Positions 7,839 to 17,854 of a stretch of 64,000 nucleotides of DNA are shown here, piece after piece. Numbering within the stretch: position 1 is the first letter of the stretch; each line of letters begins with the position of its first letter. The notes under the pieces are model-generated. The model ran no database searches, had not been told where the DNA came from, and was given only the letters and a program-made list of their open reading frames with translations. The DNA lies in NCBI GenBank assembly GCA_040880285.1, contig JBBDIT010000050.1, positions 1 to 64,000 on the forward strand, given 5' to 3'. Source of the stretch: JANQJA01 sp040880285 (lineage in GTDB: Bacteria; Pseudomonadota; Gammaproteobacteria; Pseudomonadales; Azotimanducaceae). The translations under genes were made by a program, and so were the position numbers.

Positions 7839-8921
7839 ATGAAAGCAGCAGTATTTAGAGAAGTCGGTAAGCCGCTTGAGATCGAAGAAGTTTCGATTTC
7901 GAAGCCCAAGGCGCGAGAAGTTCTGATCAGGACGTCTGCGGCGGGTGTTTGTCATAGTGACTTGCACTTTATGGAAGGGTTATATCCTACCCAAACGCCC
8001 ATCGTACTGGGTCACGAATCCTCAGGAATTGTCGAAGCCGTGGGCTCCGACGTCACCTATGTAAAACCGGGTGATCATGTGATTACTTGTCTGTCGGTAT
8101 TCTGTGGGCATTGTGAGATGTGCCTGACGGGCCACATGTCACTGTGCCAGAGTGCCGAGGTCAGGCGCGGCCCCGATGAAGAGCCGCGGCTTGCAAACGA
8201 TACCGCGCGGGTGCATCAATTCGCTAACCTGTCCTCTTTCGCAGAACAAATGTTGATTCATGAGCATGCGTTAGTGAAAGTGCGTGAAGATATGCCGATG
8301 GATCGTGCCGCGCTGATTGGCTGTGCCGTAACGACGGGCCTCGGCGCTGTGTTTCACACGGCCGATGTGGAACCGGGGAGTACCGTTGCTGTTATCGGTT
8401 GTGGTGGCGTTGGCCTGTCTTGCATTAATGGTGCGGCAATTGCCGGCGCTGGCCGTATTATCGCCGTGGATATGGTCGATTCAAAACTGGAGATGGCCAA
8501 GGACTTCGGAGCAACAGACGTGGTTAACGGTAAGGATGCTGACCCGGTAGCACAGGTGTTGGAGATGACCGGCGGTGGGGTCCAACATGCGTTTGAGGCC
8601 ATTGGTCTTAAAGTCACCGCCGAGCAGGCATTTGGCATGATTCGAAGGGGCGGCACGGCAACCATTATTGGCATGATTCCGGTTGGTGAGAAAATTGAGT
8701 TGATGGGGGCAGCATTTCTGCAAGAGAAAAAAATACAGGGTTCCTTTATGGGCTCTAACCGCTTCCGGGTCGACATGCCCCGGTTTATCGACTTTTACCT
8801 GCAGGGCAAGCTGCATCTTGACCAGATGATCTCCAAGCGAATCTCGCTCGAAAATATCAATGATGCGTTTGCCGACATGAAAACCGGTGCTGTTGCACGC
8901 AGTGTCATTGTCTTTGAATAG
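7839..8921 (+). CDS. Zn-dependent alcohol dehydrogenase (medium-chain dehydrogenase/reductase)
   Basis: A 360-residue NAD(P)-dependent MDR enzyme oxidising an alcohol or reducing an aldehyde. Catalytic zinc ligands are visible as Cys38 (GVCHSDLHF) and His59-Glu60 (LGHESSG). The structural zinc site is the four-Cys lobe CGHCEMC...C, and the Rossmann motif is VIGCGGVGLS followed by an acidic residue in IIAVDM. The length and the insertion after the structural zinc lobe match the class III/AdhC-like branch, but the substrate is not evident. GGAG 7 nt before the ATG is a good ribosome site. Spacing of 3 nt from the MFS gene indicates cotranscription, perhaps linking transport of a compound to its oxidation. 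Confidence 0.9.
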   Translation: MKAAVFREVGKPLEIEEVSISKPKAREVLIRTSAAGVCHSDLHFMEGLYPTQTPIVLGHESSGIVEAVGSDVTYVKPGDHVITCLSVFCGHCEMCLTGHMSLCQSAEVRRGPDEEPRLANDTARVHQFANLSSFAEQMLIHEHALVKVREDMPMDRAALIGCAVTTGLGAVFHTADVEPGSTVAVIGCGGVGLSCINGAAIAGAGRIIAVDMVDSKLEMAKDFGATDVVNGKDADPVAQVLEMTGGGVQHAFEAIGLKVTAEQAFGMIRRGGTATIIGMIPVGEKIELMGAAFLQEKKIQGSFMGSNRFRVDMPRFIDFYLQGKLHLDQMISKRISLENINDAFADMKTGAVARSVIVFE

Positions 8922-8927
8922 CAGTGC

Positions 8928-10424
8928 TCAGAAAGCTGCCACGTACTTACCGGCAGTCGTGCCGGCGATCTTGCCAAAGACGGCGCCGGATGTGAGTCCG
9001 GTGCCGCCAGGGTAATTGAAGTAGAACAGGCCACCAAGGAGTTCACCGGCTGCAAACAGGCCCTTGATTCGGTGGTCGTCCTCATCGAGCACGGCTGCGG
9101 TCTCATCAATCCTGAGCCCGCCGAATGTAAATGTAATGCCGCAGGTTACCTGGAATGCCATGAAAGGAGGCGTGTCCAGCGGGTTGGCCCAATTGCTCTT
9201 GTTAATCGCAAGACCCTTTGTCCCGCGTCCATCCTTGACAGCGGGATTGAAGGTGACATCAGTCCGGATCGCCGCATTGAATTCGCGCACCGTCTGTTCA
9301 AACTCATGACCATTGACGCCTTCAAGCTTCTGTCCGAGTTCGGCAATGGTGTTGGACTGTACTTTCGTGACTTGCTTGATGCGATACTCGTCTCGCAAGA
9401 GGTCGCCGACGCGTCCATCAAACACTTGCCAGGCGAATTGCTGTGGTTGCATCAGGATTTCACGACCATATTTGGCATAGGTGTAGTTGCGAAAATCGGC
9501 TCCCTCATCAACAAAGCGTTTGCCTTCGGCATTGACCATAATGCCGAGAGGGTAGGAATGTTTCTGGAAACCATCGCCGACATTCAGATCACCAAATTCC
9601 GGCGCGTTCCGGTCCCAACCCACTGCATGGCAGCCTGACCAGTTGCCGTAAGCGGCTGCACCTTGCTCAAGCGCCATGCGGATGCCATCGCCGGTATTGA
9701 ATCTGGTACCACGGACCTTGGCGAGCTCCCATCCCGGGCCAAGGTATCGGGTGCGCCATTCGGTGTTGGCTTCGAAGCCGCCGCAGGCAAGGATAACGGC
9801 CCGGCACTTGATAAACCGGCTGGTACCTCGCACTTTGACATGAATGCCCTCGACGCCATCGTCATCAATTTCAAGGCTAGTGGCACGGCATTGGTGGTAG
9901 ATCGTGATGGATTCTCGACTGGCAGCCTTATGCAGGTTTTCGATAAGGCCGGGCCCTCCGCCCCAGGCTTCCACGGTAAGGCCTCCCCAGAACCTGAATT
10001 TGCCGTCGACCTTGAATGCCTGGCGTCCATACATGGGCATAAACTTGACGCCCTTTGACCTCATCCACTTCAGGGTATTGAAGCTGTTTTCGATCAGCAG
10101 GTCCGTCAGCAAGGGATCTGAGCGATATTGGGTCACTTTGCCCATATCGTCATAAAACTGTTCCCGCGAGTAGGCGCCGAAGTCCGCGCGTTCGATGTCG
10201 TCGTCGGTCAGTTCCGGCATGAGCACCCGGAGGTCCTCTACGCCACCATAGACAACGCGCATGGCACCGGCTGTATATCTCGAGTTACCACCGGTTTCTG
10301 CTTCAGGAGCCCGTTCCAGGGCGATAACCCGGGCGCCTGACTCGCGAGCGGCGAGGGCAGCGCAAATTGCCGCGTTACCGGCACCCACCACCACTATGTC
10401 GGCTTCGATTGGAAGGTCCTGCAT
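8928..10424 (-). CDS. FAD-dependent oxidoreductase (TcuA/fumarate reductase flavoprotein type)
   Basis: A 498-residue flavoprotein. It opens with the dinucleotide-binding motif VVVGAGNAAICAALAARESG, continues with the family ERAPEAETGGNSRYTAGAMR segment, and ends with GLFAAGELLGG and YPGGTGLTSGAVFG, the C-terminal FAD-binding motif. This arrangement is that of FAD-dependent tricarballylate dehydrogenase (TcuA) and of 3-ketosteroid dehydrogenases and fumarate reductases. Of these the TcuA-like group looks closest by its N-terminal signature, but the substrate is an inference. The ATG at 10424 is preferred to upstream in-frame codons because it starts just before the Rossmann strand. The gene ends 6 nt from the convergent alcohol dehydrogenase. 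No tcuB or tcuC partner is nearby. Confidence 0.8.
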   Translation of the reverse strand: MQDLPIEADIVVVGAGNAAICAALAARESGARVIALERAPEAETGGNSRYTAGAMRVVYGGVEDLRVLMPELTDDDIERADFGAYSREQFYDDMGKVTQYRSDPLLTDLLIENSFNTLKWMRSKGVKFMPMYGRQAFKVDGKFRFWGGLTVEAWGGGPGLIENLHKAASRESITIYHQCRATSLEIDDDGVEGIHVKVRGTSRFIKCRAVILACGGFEANTEWRTRYLGPGWELAKVRGTRFNTGDGIRMALEQGAAAYGNWSGCHAVGWDRNAPEFGDLNVGDGFQKHSYPLGIMVNAEGKRFVDEGADFRNYTYAKYGREILMQPQQFAWQVFDGRVGDLLRDEYRIKQVTKVQSNTIAELGQKLEGVNGHEFEQTVREFNAAIRTDVTFNPAVKDGRGTKGLAINKSNWANPLDTPPFMAFQVTCGITFTFGGLRIDETAAVLDEDDHRIKGLFAAGELLGGLFYFNYPGGTGLTSGAVFGKIAGTTAGKYVAAF

Positions 10425-10510
10425 AAGACAGATAAGATTGACCCTAAAGGCGCAATTTACCACTGCCATCGGCCGTCGGGCCAGTAGGAGGGGAAGAGCG
10501 CATGGAAACC

Positions 10511-10540
10511 TGAATCGAGAATTGAATCGAGAATTGAATT
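10511..10540 (+). repeat. 12-bp tandem direct repeat (2.5 copies)
   Basis: The unit TGAATCGAGAAT occurs twice without mismatch (10511-10522, 10523-10534), followed by the half unit TGAATT. It ends 16 nt before the ATG of the CHAT gene and so occupies its translation-initiation region. Confidence 0.85.
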
Positions 10541-10555
10541 AAGAGTGCCTTGGCC

Positions 10556-13500
10556 ATGAGCAACCTGCGAAATTTGTTACTGCTTCTTCTTGTATCCCTA
10601 CTGTTTGCCGGTGTGCCGGTTTTTGCATCGGAGACCTCATCATTGCTGGATGAAGCCCAGGCCGAGTGGGAGGCCGGTGACATTGAATCGGCATTTGAGC
10701 GCTACCTGGAAGTATTGGAGGTCGATCCCGGCAACCTGGATGCGCTCAATGCGGCCAGCGCGCTTGCGCAAGATCTGGGCATGCCGGAGGTTACCCTGGA
10801 GTTCCTGATCGAGGCTGTTGAAGTGGCGGCCAATCATTCGGATGTGTCCAGGGTCATTGCGATCAACAACGAGATAGCGGCCCTGAATCGGCAGATGCCG
10901 GCCTGGGTGAATGAGCAGTTGAATCAGGCAGCAGCCGTGGCGCCGGAAGATGAGCCAGTCCTGGAAGATTGGCAGGCACTATCCAGCGAGGCGCAGCAGG
11001 CACTCAATGCCGGTGACTTCGAGCAAGCGCTGGGCGCACAAGAAAGCGCACTCATGGTCGCAGATGAAATTCTGGGATCGGAACATTGGGCCACGATTGC
11101 GGCGGCTCGTGACCTTGGCTATGTGTACCGCAATGCCGGCATGGTGGAAGAAGCCGAGGCGTACTATGAGTTGGCCCTTTCGACAGCTGAATCCGTGTTG
11201 GGGCAGGGACATCCGCAAACCCTCGAAATAGGCGACTTGTTAGCCGAGCTATACATGGCAGCGGGCCTGTTCGAGCAAGCGCTTGCATTGTATGAAACCA
11301 ACGCGATGGCCTATGAACGTGCGTTGGGTCCCCAGCACAGCTTTACTGTCGATGCCAACCTTGCGCTGGTGCGCGGGCTGGAACGGACTGAACAATACGA
11401 TGCCGCGCTTACCACGGCGCAGGACTTGTGCGGTGATATAGTCCGTGGTTACGGTAGTTTGCATCCCGCTCATATCCGTTGCCTTGAAACCCTGGCCAGC
11501 GTTCAGGTAGTAACCGGTAGGCTCCAGGATGCTGAATTGACTTATGACGAAATCATTCGATTGATGGCGAGGTCAGTATCCGGGGTCAATAACCAGGTTC
11601 TGGGAAACCTGGCGCAGCTGGGTGAGGTATATCGGATGCAGGGACGATACCAGGACAGCCGGGACCTGCTCTCCGGGGTGGTCCAGGTCGCCCTGGAGAG
11701 TGGCCATACCGATGCCAGTTATACGGCGAGGTCCTATCTTGGCAGGGTCTTCAACAACCAGGGTGAATTTGCCGCGGCCCGGCAGGTTACCGAAGAAGTG
11801 CTCGATTACGGACTTGCTAACTGGCAGGATCGACCTCTCGACATTTACAACACGCTGCTTGAGGTCGGTGGGATCTACCAGTCGCTTGGACTGCTCGCTG
11901 ATGCCGAGGTGACGTTCGAGGATGCCTATGCGGGTCTCACGGAGCTTGTCGGCCCGAATCATCCCTCCACGCTGGTGGCAACCAATAACCTTGGGCAAGT
12001 CTATGAATCCATCGGGTTGTATGATGAGGCGGAACCGGTTCTGAAGTTCGCACTTGAACAATTTGAGCGGATCTTTGGGCCGGCCCATCCTGATACCATG
12101 CGGGCACGCAATAACCTTGCCGTACTCTTCGAGAGTCAGGGCAACTTTCGAGAGGCGGAACCCTTGTACCAGCGATCCCTGGATTTGATGAGAGAAGTCC
12201 ATGGTGAGGACTATAACGATACGATTGCAGTCAAGAACAACCTGGCATTCCTTTACCTGCTGATGGAAGACTTCGAATCGTCAGCGGCAATGTTTGAAGA
12301 AGTCGTCCTTGCGTGGGAAACGGTGCTGGGCATGGATCACCAGAATACCTTCAAGGCGAAAAATAACCTCGCGCGCGCATACCAGAACCTCGGTCGTCTC
12401 GATGAAGCCGAAACCCGGTATCTTTCGGCTTATGAGGCCAGGAGTCGTGTCCTTGGCGATCGTCACCTCGATGTCATCCGCTCGATGATCGATCTCGGTG
12501 GGTTGTATCTGGAACAGGAACGCATGGACGATGCGGTGAGACTGGCGACCGATGCATTGGCCCGCGCTGAGGAAGTATTGGGTGAGCAGCATCCTTACAC
12601 GTTTGATGCGTTAAATTTACTGGCCAGGGTCAGACGCGAGACTGGTGAATTGCGGGCAGCAGTTGAACTCAAAGAAGAGGGCTTGCGCCGCCGCACTGTG
12701 TTCCTTGATCGGATGCTATGGAGCACGGGCCAGAATGCCCGGGAAGGTTATATCCGTCTACACCGTCCGGAATTCGATGAGTATCTTGCCATGCTGGTGG
12801 AGCTGGATGACGCAACCAGTGGTCGACGAGCGATCGATGCGAGTTTGCAGCGTAAGGGATTGCTGCTGAAGGTCACATCAGAAATCCAGCAGATAGCGAG
12901 TCTGGCGAGCGAACCGGGCTTGCGGAAAATTGCCGAGGACCTCGCGGCCACGCGAAAAAAACTCGCTGCCATGACCTTGTCTGGACCAACCGTCGAGACG
13001 GGTGAGCGGCACGCTGAAATCCTCTACGAACTGGAGAGTGAGGTAAACGAGTTACAGGGTCAACTCGGCCGCGCCAGTGTACGCTTCAGGACCTCAATAG
13101 CCGAGGTCAGTGTCGACTCGCTGGTAACCGTGATGGAAGACGACTCGGCATTGGTGGATTTTCTTTATTATGAAGACCAGGGCAAGCCGAGGGTGCTGGC
13201 AGGCGTCGCCGTCAAGCGCGATGGTGAGGTGACGTTCGAACTGGTTGAATACGCGGACCGCCACCAGGTTGAAGCGGCGGTGATCGACTATCGCTCCATC
13301 ATCCAGGACGACCTCGCTGACGACTTTGAGATTACTGAGAGCGGACAACATGCCTACGATACGATCTGGGCACCGATCGTTGAGGTCGTGGATGAAATTG
13401 ATTACCTCTACCTGATTCCCGATGGTGTGCTCAATATTTTGCCGTTCAGTGCACTGGTCGATGTCGACGAAAAATACCTGATCCAGACCCGTGACTTGCA

Positions 13501-14395
13501 CATACTGACATCGGCACGTGATTTGTTACCTAATGAATACGCGCTGGCCCAGGGCGAGTATGTGATTCTGGCGGGCCCGGATTATGATTCGGACGACGTG
13601 GTTCCGGAAGCAGAAATCCGGGAGGCCATGGGGCGTCGTTCCAGCGCACTACAACTGGGTATCCGTGGCGCCGGTAGTGGTCTGCGCGGCCTTACCTTTG
13701 CACCACTGCCGGGAGCAGAGGAAGAAGGGCGGCTCATTACCCGGCAAGTGGAAAAACGAAATGAGCCCAGCGTCGTCTATTTTGGTCAAGACGCCCAGGA
13801 AGAAGTTCTGGGCCTGCTGCGTAACCCGCCGGAAATTCTTCACATGGCAACCCATGGTTTCTTTCTTGAAGCGGATGAGGGCTTGCGCAAGCGGTTACTG
13901 AAGCTCCAGCGCGGTGCCGACGTTCATGTGCCGCCACCCGGTGACAATCCACTGTTGCGTTCTGGCCTGGCGTTTGCCGGCGTCAACACCAATGCAGCGT
14001 TCCTGGGTGACATCGATACGGCAAATGACGGTGTACTGACCGCACTGGAAGTCCTTGACCTGGACCTGTCGGGGACACAATTGGTGGTGTTGTCGGCCTG
14101 TGAGACGGGGCTGGGTGAAATTCATGAAGGTGAAGGCGTGTATGGACTCAGGCGATCCTTCCAGGAGGCAGGCGTTGCCGAGGTGATCAGCTCGCTCTGG
14201 GAAGTAAGTGACGCCGGTACCCAGGCGCTGATGACGGATTTTTACGCGAGCTTATTGGAAGGTATGCCAGCACGGGAGGCGCTAAGGCAAGCCCAATTGG
14301 CGATGATTGACTCGCCGCGCTGGGGTTATCCATACATCTGGTCTGCTTTTATGATCGTGGGAAGTTATGAATCGTCAGGATTTACGGTACAGTAA
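10556..14395 (+). CDS. Exported TPR-repeat protein with C-terminal CHAT (caspase-like) protease domain
   Basis: A 1279-residue protein. Residues 1-25 form a signal peptide (MSNLRNLLLLLLVSLLF, then VFASE). Residues about 30-760 are tetratricopeptide units of the kinesin-light-chain type, with repeated segments such as HPSTLVATNNLGQVYES and HPDTMRARNNLAVLFES. A helical linker leads to a CHAT domain over the last ~320 residues. Its Cys-His dyad is present: His1100 in MATHGFF and Cys1182 in LSACETGLGE. CHAT proteins are caspase/separase-fold cysteine peptidases; the TPR array probably binds a partner or substrate. The signal peptide places this one outside the cytoplasm. A TTG two codons upstream is less likely than the ATG used here. 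A tolC-type gene follows on the same strand after about 190 nt. Confidence 0.9.
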   Translation: MSNLRNLLLLLLVSLLFAGVPVFASETSSLLDEAQAEWEAGDIESAFERYLEVLEVDPGNLDALNAASALAQDLGMPEVTLEFLIEAVEVAANHSDVSRVIAINNEIAALNRQMPAWVNEQLNQAAAVAPEDEPVLEDWQALSSEAQQALNAGDFEQALGAQESALMVADEILGSEHWATIAAARDLGYVYRNAGMVEEAEAYYELALSTAESVLGQGHPQTLEIGDLLAELYMAAGLFEQALALYETNAMAYERALGPQHSFTVDANLALVRGLERTEQYDAALTTAQDLCGDIVRGYGSLHPAHIRCLETLASVQVVTGRLQDAELTYDEIIRLMARSVSGVNNQVLGNLAQLGEVYRMQGRYQDSRDLLSGVVQVALESGHTDASYTARSYLGRVFNNQGEFAAARQVTEEVLDYGLANWQDRPLDIYNTLLEVGGIYQSLGLLADAEVTFEDAYAGLTELVGPNHPSTLVATNNLGQVYESIGLYDEAEPVLKFALEQFERIFGPAHPDTMRARNNLAVLFESQGNFREAEPLYQRSLDLMREVHGEDYNDTIAVKNNLAFLYLLMEDFESSAAMFEEVVLAWETVLGMDHQNTFKAKNNLARAYQNLGRLDEAETRYLSAYEARSRVLGDRHLDVIRSMIDLGGLYLEQERMDDAVRLATDALARAEEVLGEQHPYTFDALNLLARVRRETGELRAAVELKEEGLRRRTVFLDRMLWSTGQNAREGYIRLHRPEFDEYLAMLVELDDATSGRRAIDASLQRKGLLLKVTSEIQQIASLASEPGLRKIAEDLAATRKKLAAMTLSGPTVETGERHAEILYELESEVNELQGQLGRASVRFRTSIAEVSVDSLVTVMEDDSALVDFLYYEDQGKPRVLAGVAVKRDGEVTFELVEYADRHQVEAAVIDYRSIIQDDLADDFEITESGQHAYDTIWAPIVEVVDEIDYLYLIPDGVLNILPFSALVDVDEKYLIQTRDLHILTSARDLLPNEYALAQGEYVILAGPDYDSDDVVPEAEIREAMGRRSSALQLGIRGAGSGLRGLTFAPLPGAEEEGRLITRQVEKRNEPSVVYFGQDAQEEVLGLLRNPPEILHMATHGFFLEADEGLRKRLLKLQRGADVHVPPPGDNPLLRSGLAFAGVNTNAAFLGDIDTANDGVLTALEVLDLDLSGTQLVVLSACETGLGEIHEGEGVYGLRRSFQEAGVAEVISSLWEVSDAGTQALMTDFYASLLEGMPAREALRQAQLAMIDSPRWGYPYIWSAFMIVGSYESSGFTVQ

Positions 14396-14584
14396 CAAAG
14401 TCTTGCGATGGATGAGGGTTTGCTGGCCGGTTGTCTGGCCCTCTTTGCCCGTGTTGTTGTAGTATGGCCAGGCGTATGCTGACCTGTGGCCCCCGGGAAT
14501 CAATACGGATGATGTCAGTCGGATCATTTGTCATGGAAGATCAATCAGTTGGCTGAACCTATAATAATATTGCGGGAGAATCTT

Positions 14585-15910
14585 GTGACCAGGTACAAAG
14601 TTTTCGACACTGTCTTTTATCGCGCCTTCTTTGTCCTGCTATGGTTTGCTTTGTCCGGCCCGGCCTCCGCGGTCACCCTTGAAGAAGCTATACAGGCGAC
14701 CTTGCGTACCAACCCGGATATTCTGGCGAACGAGCACAATGTTGCAGCAGCAGAAGAAGTGCACCGGCAGGCGCGTGGCGCTTATCTGCCCCGAATTGAC
14801 CTGATGCTGGCAGGCGGCTATGAGAATTCCAACAACAGCACGACGCGGGCAGCAGGGGTCGATGAACTTGACCTGACCCGGGAAGAGGCAAGCCTTAAAG
14901 TTACCCAACTTTTATACGATGGATTTGCAACCAGCAATTTCGTGAGCCAGCAAGGGGCGCTGCTCGATGCAGCCATCGCGAGGTTAGTGTCCAGTAAAGA
15001 GAATGTAAGTTTGCGTGCAGCCCAGGTCTACCTTGAAGTCCTGCGCCGGCAGAAAGTAGTGGGGCTTGCCCAGGAAAATCTTGCTCACCACAACAATACA
15101 CTGGAAAAGATTCAGGAACGTTTTGAAAGTGGTGTCGGCACTCGAGTCGATTTGGTCCAGACTGAAGGTAGACGGTCGCAATCCCGCAGCAACCTGTTGC
15201 TTGCAGAGAGAGACGTTAAAAATTCAAGTGCCCGGTATCGACGGGTCGTCGGCGAAGTACCGGCTGGTCTGGTGGAGCCAGGACCAGTCAGTGACTTACC
15301 GGCGACGCTGGAAGCTGCTATAGAAATTGCTTACCGAAACAGTCCCCAGGTACTCGCGGCAGAAGCAGAGCTTGAAGCCGCGGTTGCAGCCCGCAAGCAG
15401 GCGAGAGGTTCGTTTCATCCTCGCTTTGACCTTGAGCTGGGTGCGACCCGAAATGAAGATACCGATGGCACGGTCGGGCCAAACGATGATGAAACCGCGA
15501 TCGTCCGTATGACCTATAACCTCTATCGTGGTGGTAGTGACAGGGCAAGGCTCAACGCGTCGGAAGCACGCGAGTTTGCCGCGCGAGAACGACTTCGCAG
15601 TGTAAAACGAGCCGTTGAAGAAGATGTCACACTGATCTGGAATGAACTGCAGGATATTCTGGCGCGGCTCGAATACCTGGAGGCACATGTCAATTCAACG
15701 GAGGAAGTATTGCGCGTTTATAACGAGCAACTGTCGCTTGGTAAACGTACACTGCTTGACGTCCTCGATATTCAGAACGAGCTGCTTCGTGCCAAAGTTG
15801 CCTATGTAGCAGGCCAGTACACGGTAAAGCTGGCTCGTTATCGCGTGCTGGCCAGTTCCGGCCAGTTGCTCTCCACTCTGGGACTGGGTCAGGGCATGAT
15901 GGCCCGCTAG
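14585..15910 (+). CDS. TolC-family outer membrane channel protein
   Basis: A 441-residue outer-membrane efflux protein. After a signal sequence ending GPASA comes the family start VTLEEAIQATLRTNPDILANEH and two repeats of long coiled-coil helices with beta strands. The second repeat opens TLEAAIEIAYRNSPQVLAAEAELEAA. The motif GKRTLLDVLDIQNELLRAKVAY near the C-terminus is characteristic of TolC proteins of type I secretion systems. The GTG at 14585, preceded by GGGAG about 7 nt upstream, is the likely start; a longer frame from a TTG at 14528 lacks a ribosome site. TolC proteins form trimeric exit ducts for ABC or RND machines. The RND pump of this window lies some 22 kb away, so this TolC may serve it, or a system linked to the preceding CHAT protein. 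Confidence 0.88.
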   Translation: MTRYKVFDTVFYRAFFVLLWFALSGPASAVTLEEAIQATLRTNPDILANEHNVAAAEEVHRQARGAYLPRIDLMLAGGYENSNNSTTRAAGVDELDLTREEASLKVTQLLYDGFATSNFVSQQGALLDAAIARLVSSKENVSLRAAQVYLEVLRRQKVVGLAQENLAHHNNTLEKIQERFESGVGTRVDLVQTEGRRSQSRSNLLLAERDVKNSSARYRRVVGEVPAGLVEPGPVSDLPATLEAAIEIAYRNSPQVLAAEAELEAAVAARKQARGSFHPRFDLELGATRNEDTDGTVGPNDDETAIVRMTYNLYRGGSDRARLNASEAREFAARERLRSVKRAVEEDVTLIWNELQDILARLEYLEAHVNSTEEVLRVYNEQLSLGKRTLLDVLDIQNELLRAKVAYVAGQYTVKLARYRVLASSGQLLSTLGLGQGMMAR

Positions 15911-16000
15911 ACTGGACAGTCTGCACTGTGTGAGTTTAATTGCACTGATTCCAGCGTTTCGTGTAGGCTAGACCCTGCCCCGTAACATTTAGAGGGAATA

Positions 16001-17854
16001 GTGGGCAAGGCGGTAACCACGCTACTACTATTGCTGTTGTGCAATTCGATACTCGCATCCGAGTGGCGTCATGGTATGTCGTTTTTCGGTGACCTCAAGT
16101 ATCCAGAAGGTTTTACCCACTTCGAGTATGTCAATCCTGGCGCTCCCAAGACGGGCGAAATCAGGATTCCCAACCTGGGTAATTTCGATAATCTCAATTT
16201 TTTCATTCGCAAAGGTCGCGAACCTGCCGGTATGAGTTACGACCAGGACGCGTTGATCTATGACCGGTTGATGTTCAAGGCGGATGATGAGCCGGCGAGC
16301 CAATATGGGTGGTTGGCACAAGCGGTTCGGCTTGCCGACGATTATAGTTGGGTTGAGTTCAGATTACGGGACGAGGCCCGCTGGCATGACGGCAAGCCGG
16401 TGACGGCCGATGATGTGGCCTACACGTTCGAGCGCCTGAAGGAAGAAGGGTCCCCGGTTTTGCGGCTGGAATTTTCGCAGGTCGAGCGTGTAGAAGTGAT
16501 CAACAACAAGCAAGTGAAGTTCTATATCCGCGATGCCACGTCCCCGAAAGCAGCCCAGTCAGTTGCCAATATGTGGGTGCTGCCAAAGCACTATTGGGAG
16601 ACACGGGAATTTGGTTCAACCACACTTGATATTCCGCTTGGTAGTGGTGCCTATCGCATTGCTGAAGTTGAACCAGGCCGTAAGATTGTCTATGAGCGCG
16701 TGGACCAATACTGGGGTAAGGACATCCCGGTCATGAAGGGCAGGTTCAACTTTGACCGGGTGATTATTGATTACTTCAGTGATGAAAATGTCATTCATGA
16801 GGCTCACAAGGCGGGTGTTGTTGATGCGCGTCTTGAGGGCGTGGCGAAACGCTGGGCCACAGAGTATGACTTTCCGGGTTACCAGGATGGTTATTTCATA
16901 AAGGACCTGATTGTAACCGAAAGACCGTTTGGTATGGCCTTCGGGCTCATGTTCAATATGCGAATGGAAAAATTCAGGGATGTTCGCGTGCGCGAGGCGA
17001 TCGCGCTTGCCTATGACTTTGAGTGGAACAATCGAGTATTGAACCACAGCTTTTACGAGCGGGTTGACAGTTTTTTTGAAAACTCAGACCTTGCCCAGAC
17101 CGGATTGCCGTCTGAGGCCGAACTCGCTCTGCTTGAGCCGTTTCGGGGACAGATTCCGGAGCGTGTCTTTACCAAGCCCTATGTTCCAACGAGAACTTCG
17201 GGCCGTGGCTATGCGCGAGACAATCTATTGAAGGCGGCGAAACTTCTTGAAGATGCCGGCTATGAGGTAGTCGATGGAGTGCTGGTCAATGCGCAGACGG
17301 GGCAGCCGTTTACGATCGAGTTTCTGACGGTGAGTGTATACCTGGAGCGATTCCTGATGCCGCTGGTGGCATCACTGGAACGACTCGGAATATTCTCCAG
17401 AGTTCGAACCGTAGAAGTATCCCAGTATATTAACCGGGTGGGTAAGTTCGATTTCGAAGGGACGCTGCGGACCTATTCACAAACGTTGGTGCCTGGCACA
17501 GAATTGCGCAACTATTGGGGCTCTGGTGCGGCAGAGCACATTTACAGTCGTAATACGCCTGGTATCAAGGACCCTGTCGTGGATGCCTTGATAGAGAAGA
17601 TTATCGGCTCACGAAGTCGGGAAGAGCTGATCGCAGCATGCCGCGCCATTGATCGGGTGATGTTGTGGAATTTCTATGCGATACCAGGGTTCTTTCCGCC
17701 TGGCTATCGATATGGCTACTGGGACAAGTTTGAGAAACCCGAGATACAGGCGCGATATCGTAGCGGTTTTTATGATACCTGGTGGTACTCCGAAGAAAAG
17801 GCCCGGCGAGTTGCTATCGGCATGCAGCGTTTACAGACCGGGAGTACCAACTAG
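16001..17854 (+). CDS. yejA: Peptide ABC transporter, periplasmic substrate-binding protein
   Basis: A 617-residue family-5 extracellular solute-binding protein of the YejA type, exported to the periplasm by a signal peptide (hydrophobic LLLLLLCNSILASEW). Markers are HGMSFFGDLKYPEGFTHFEY at the mature start, EARWHDGKPVTADDVAYTFE, and the long segments typical of oligopeptide binders. In Escherichia coli, YejABEF imports peptides including microcin C. The start is GTG at 16001 preceded by AGAGGGA. The stop codon overlaps the GTG of yejB by one base, and four transporter genes follow in the order A-B-E-F, a canonical operon. Confidence 0.93.
   Translation: MGKAVTTLLLLLLCNSILASEWRHGMSFFGDLKYPEGFTHFEYVNPGAPKTGEIRIPNLGNFDNLNFFIRKGREPAGMSYDQDALIYDRLMFKADDEPASQYGWLAQAVRLADDYSWVEFRLRDEARWHDGKPVTADDVAYTFERLKEEGSPVLRLEFSQVERVEVINNKQVKFYIRDATSPKAAQSVANMWVLPKHYWETREFGSTTLDIPLGSGAYRIAEVEPGRKIVYERVDQYWGKDIPVMKGRFNFDRVIIDYFSDENVIHEAHKAGVVDARLEGVAKRWATEYDFPGYQDGYFIKDLIVTERPFGMAFGLMFNMRMEKFRDVRVREAIALAYDFEWNNRVLNHSFYERVDSFFENSDLAQTGLPSEAELALLEPFRGQIPERVFTKPYVPTRTSGRGYARDNLLKAAKLLEDAGYEVVDGVLVNAQTGQPFTIEFLTVSVYLERFLMPLVASLERLGIFSRVRTVEVSQYINRVGKFDFEGTLRTYSQTLVPGTELRNYWGSGAAEHIYSRNTPGIKDPVVDALIEKIIGSRSREELIAACRAIDRVMLWNFYAIPGFFPPGYRYGYWDKFEKPEIQARYRSGFYDTWWYSEEKARRVAIGMQRLQTGSTN

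Noticed and set aside
9072..9638. Long + strand open frame inside the FAD oxidoreductase gene
   Set aside because: It is antisense to a clear flavoprotein with intact motifs and has no recognisable domain or ribosome site; it is a shadow of codon use.
10556..14395. The TPR-CHAT protein as a CRISPR type III-E (Craspase) component or intracellular caspase-like immune protein
   Set aside because: It has a signal peptide, and no cas gene, CRISPR array or gasdermin-like gene is near; TPR-CHAT proteins with signal peptides occur in many free-living bacteria.
14414..14445. GC-rich stretch between the CHAT and tolC genes as an intrinsic terminator
   Set aside because: Only short imperfect pairings (GAGGG/CCCTC with a long loop) and no proper T-run are visible.
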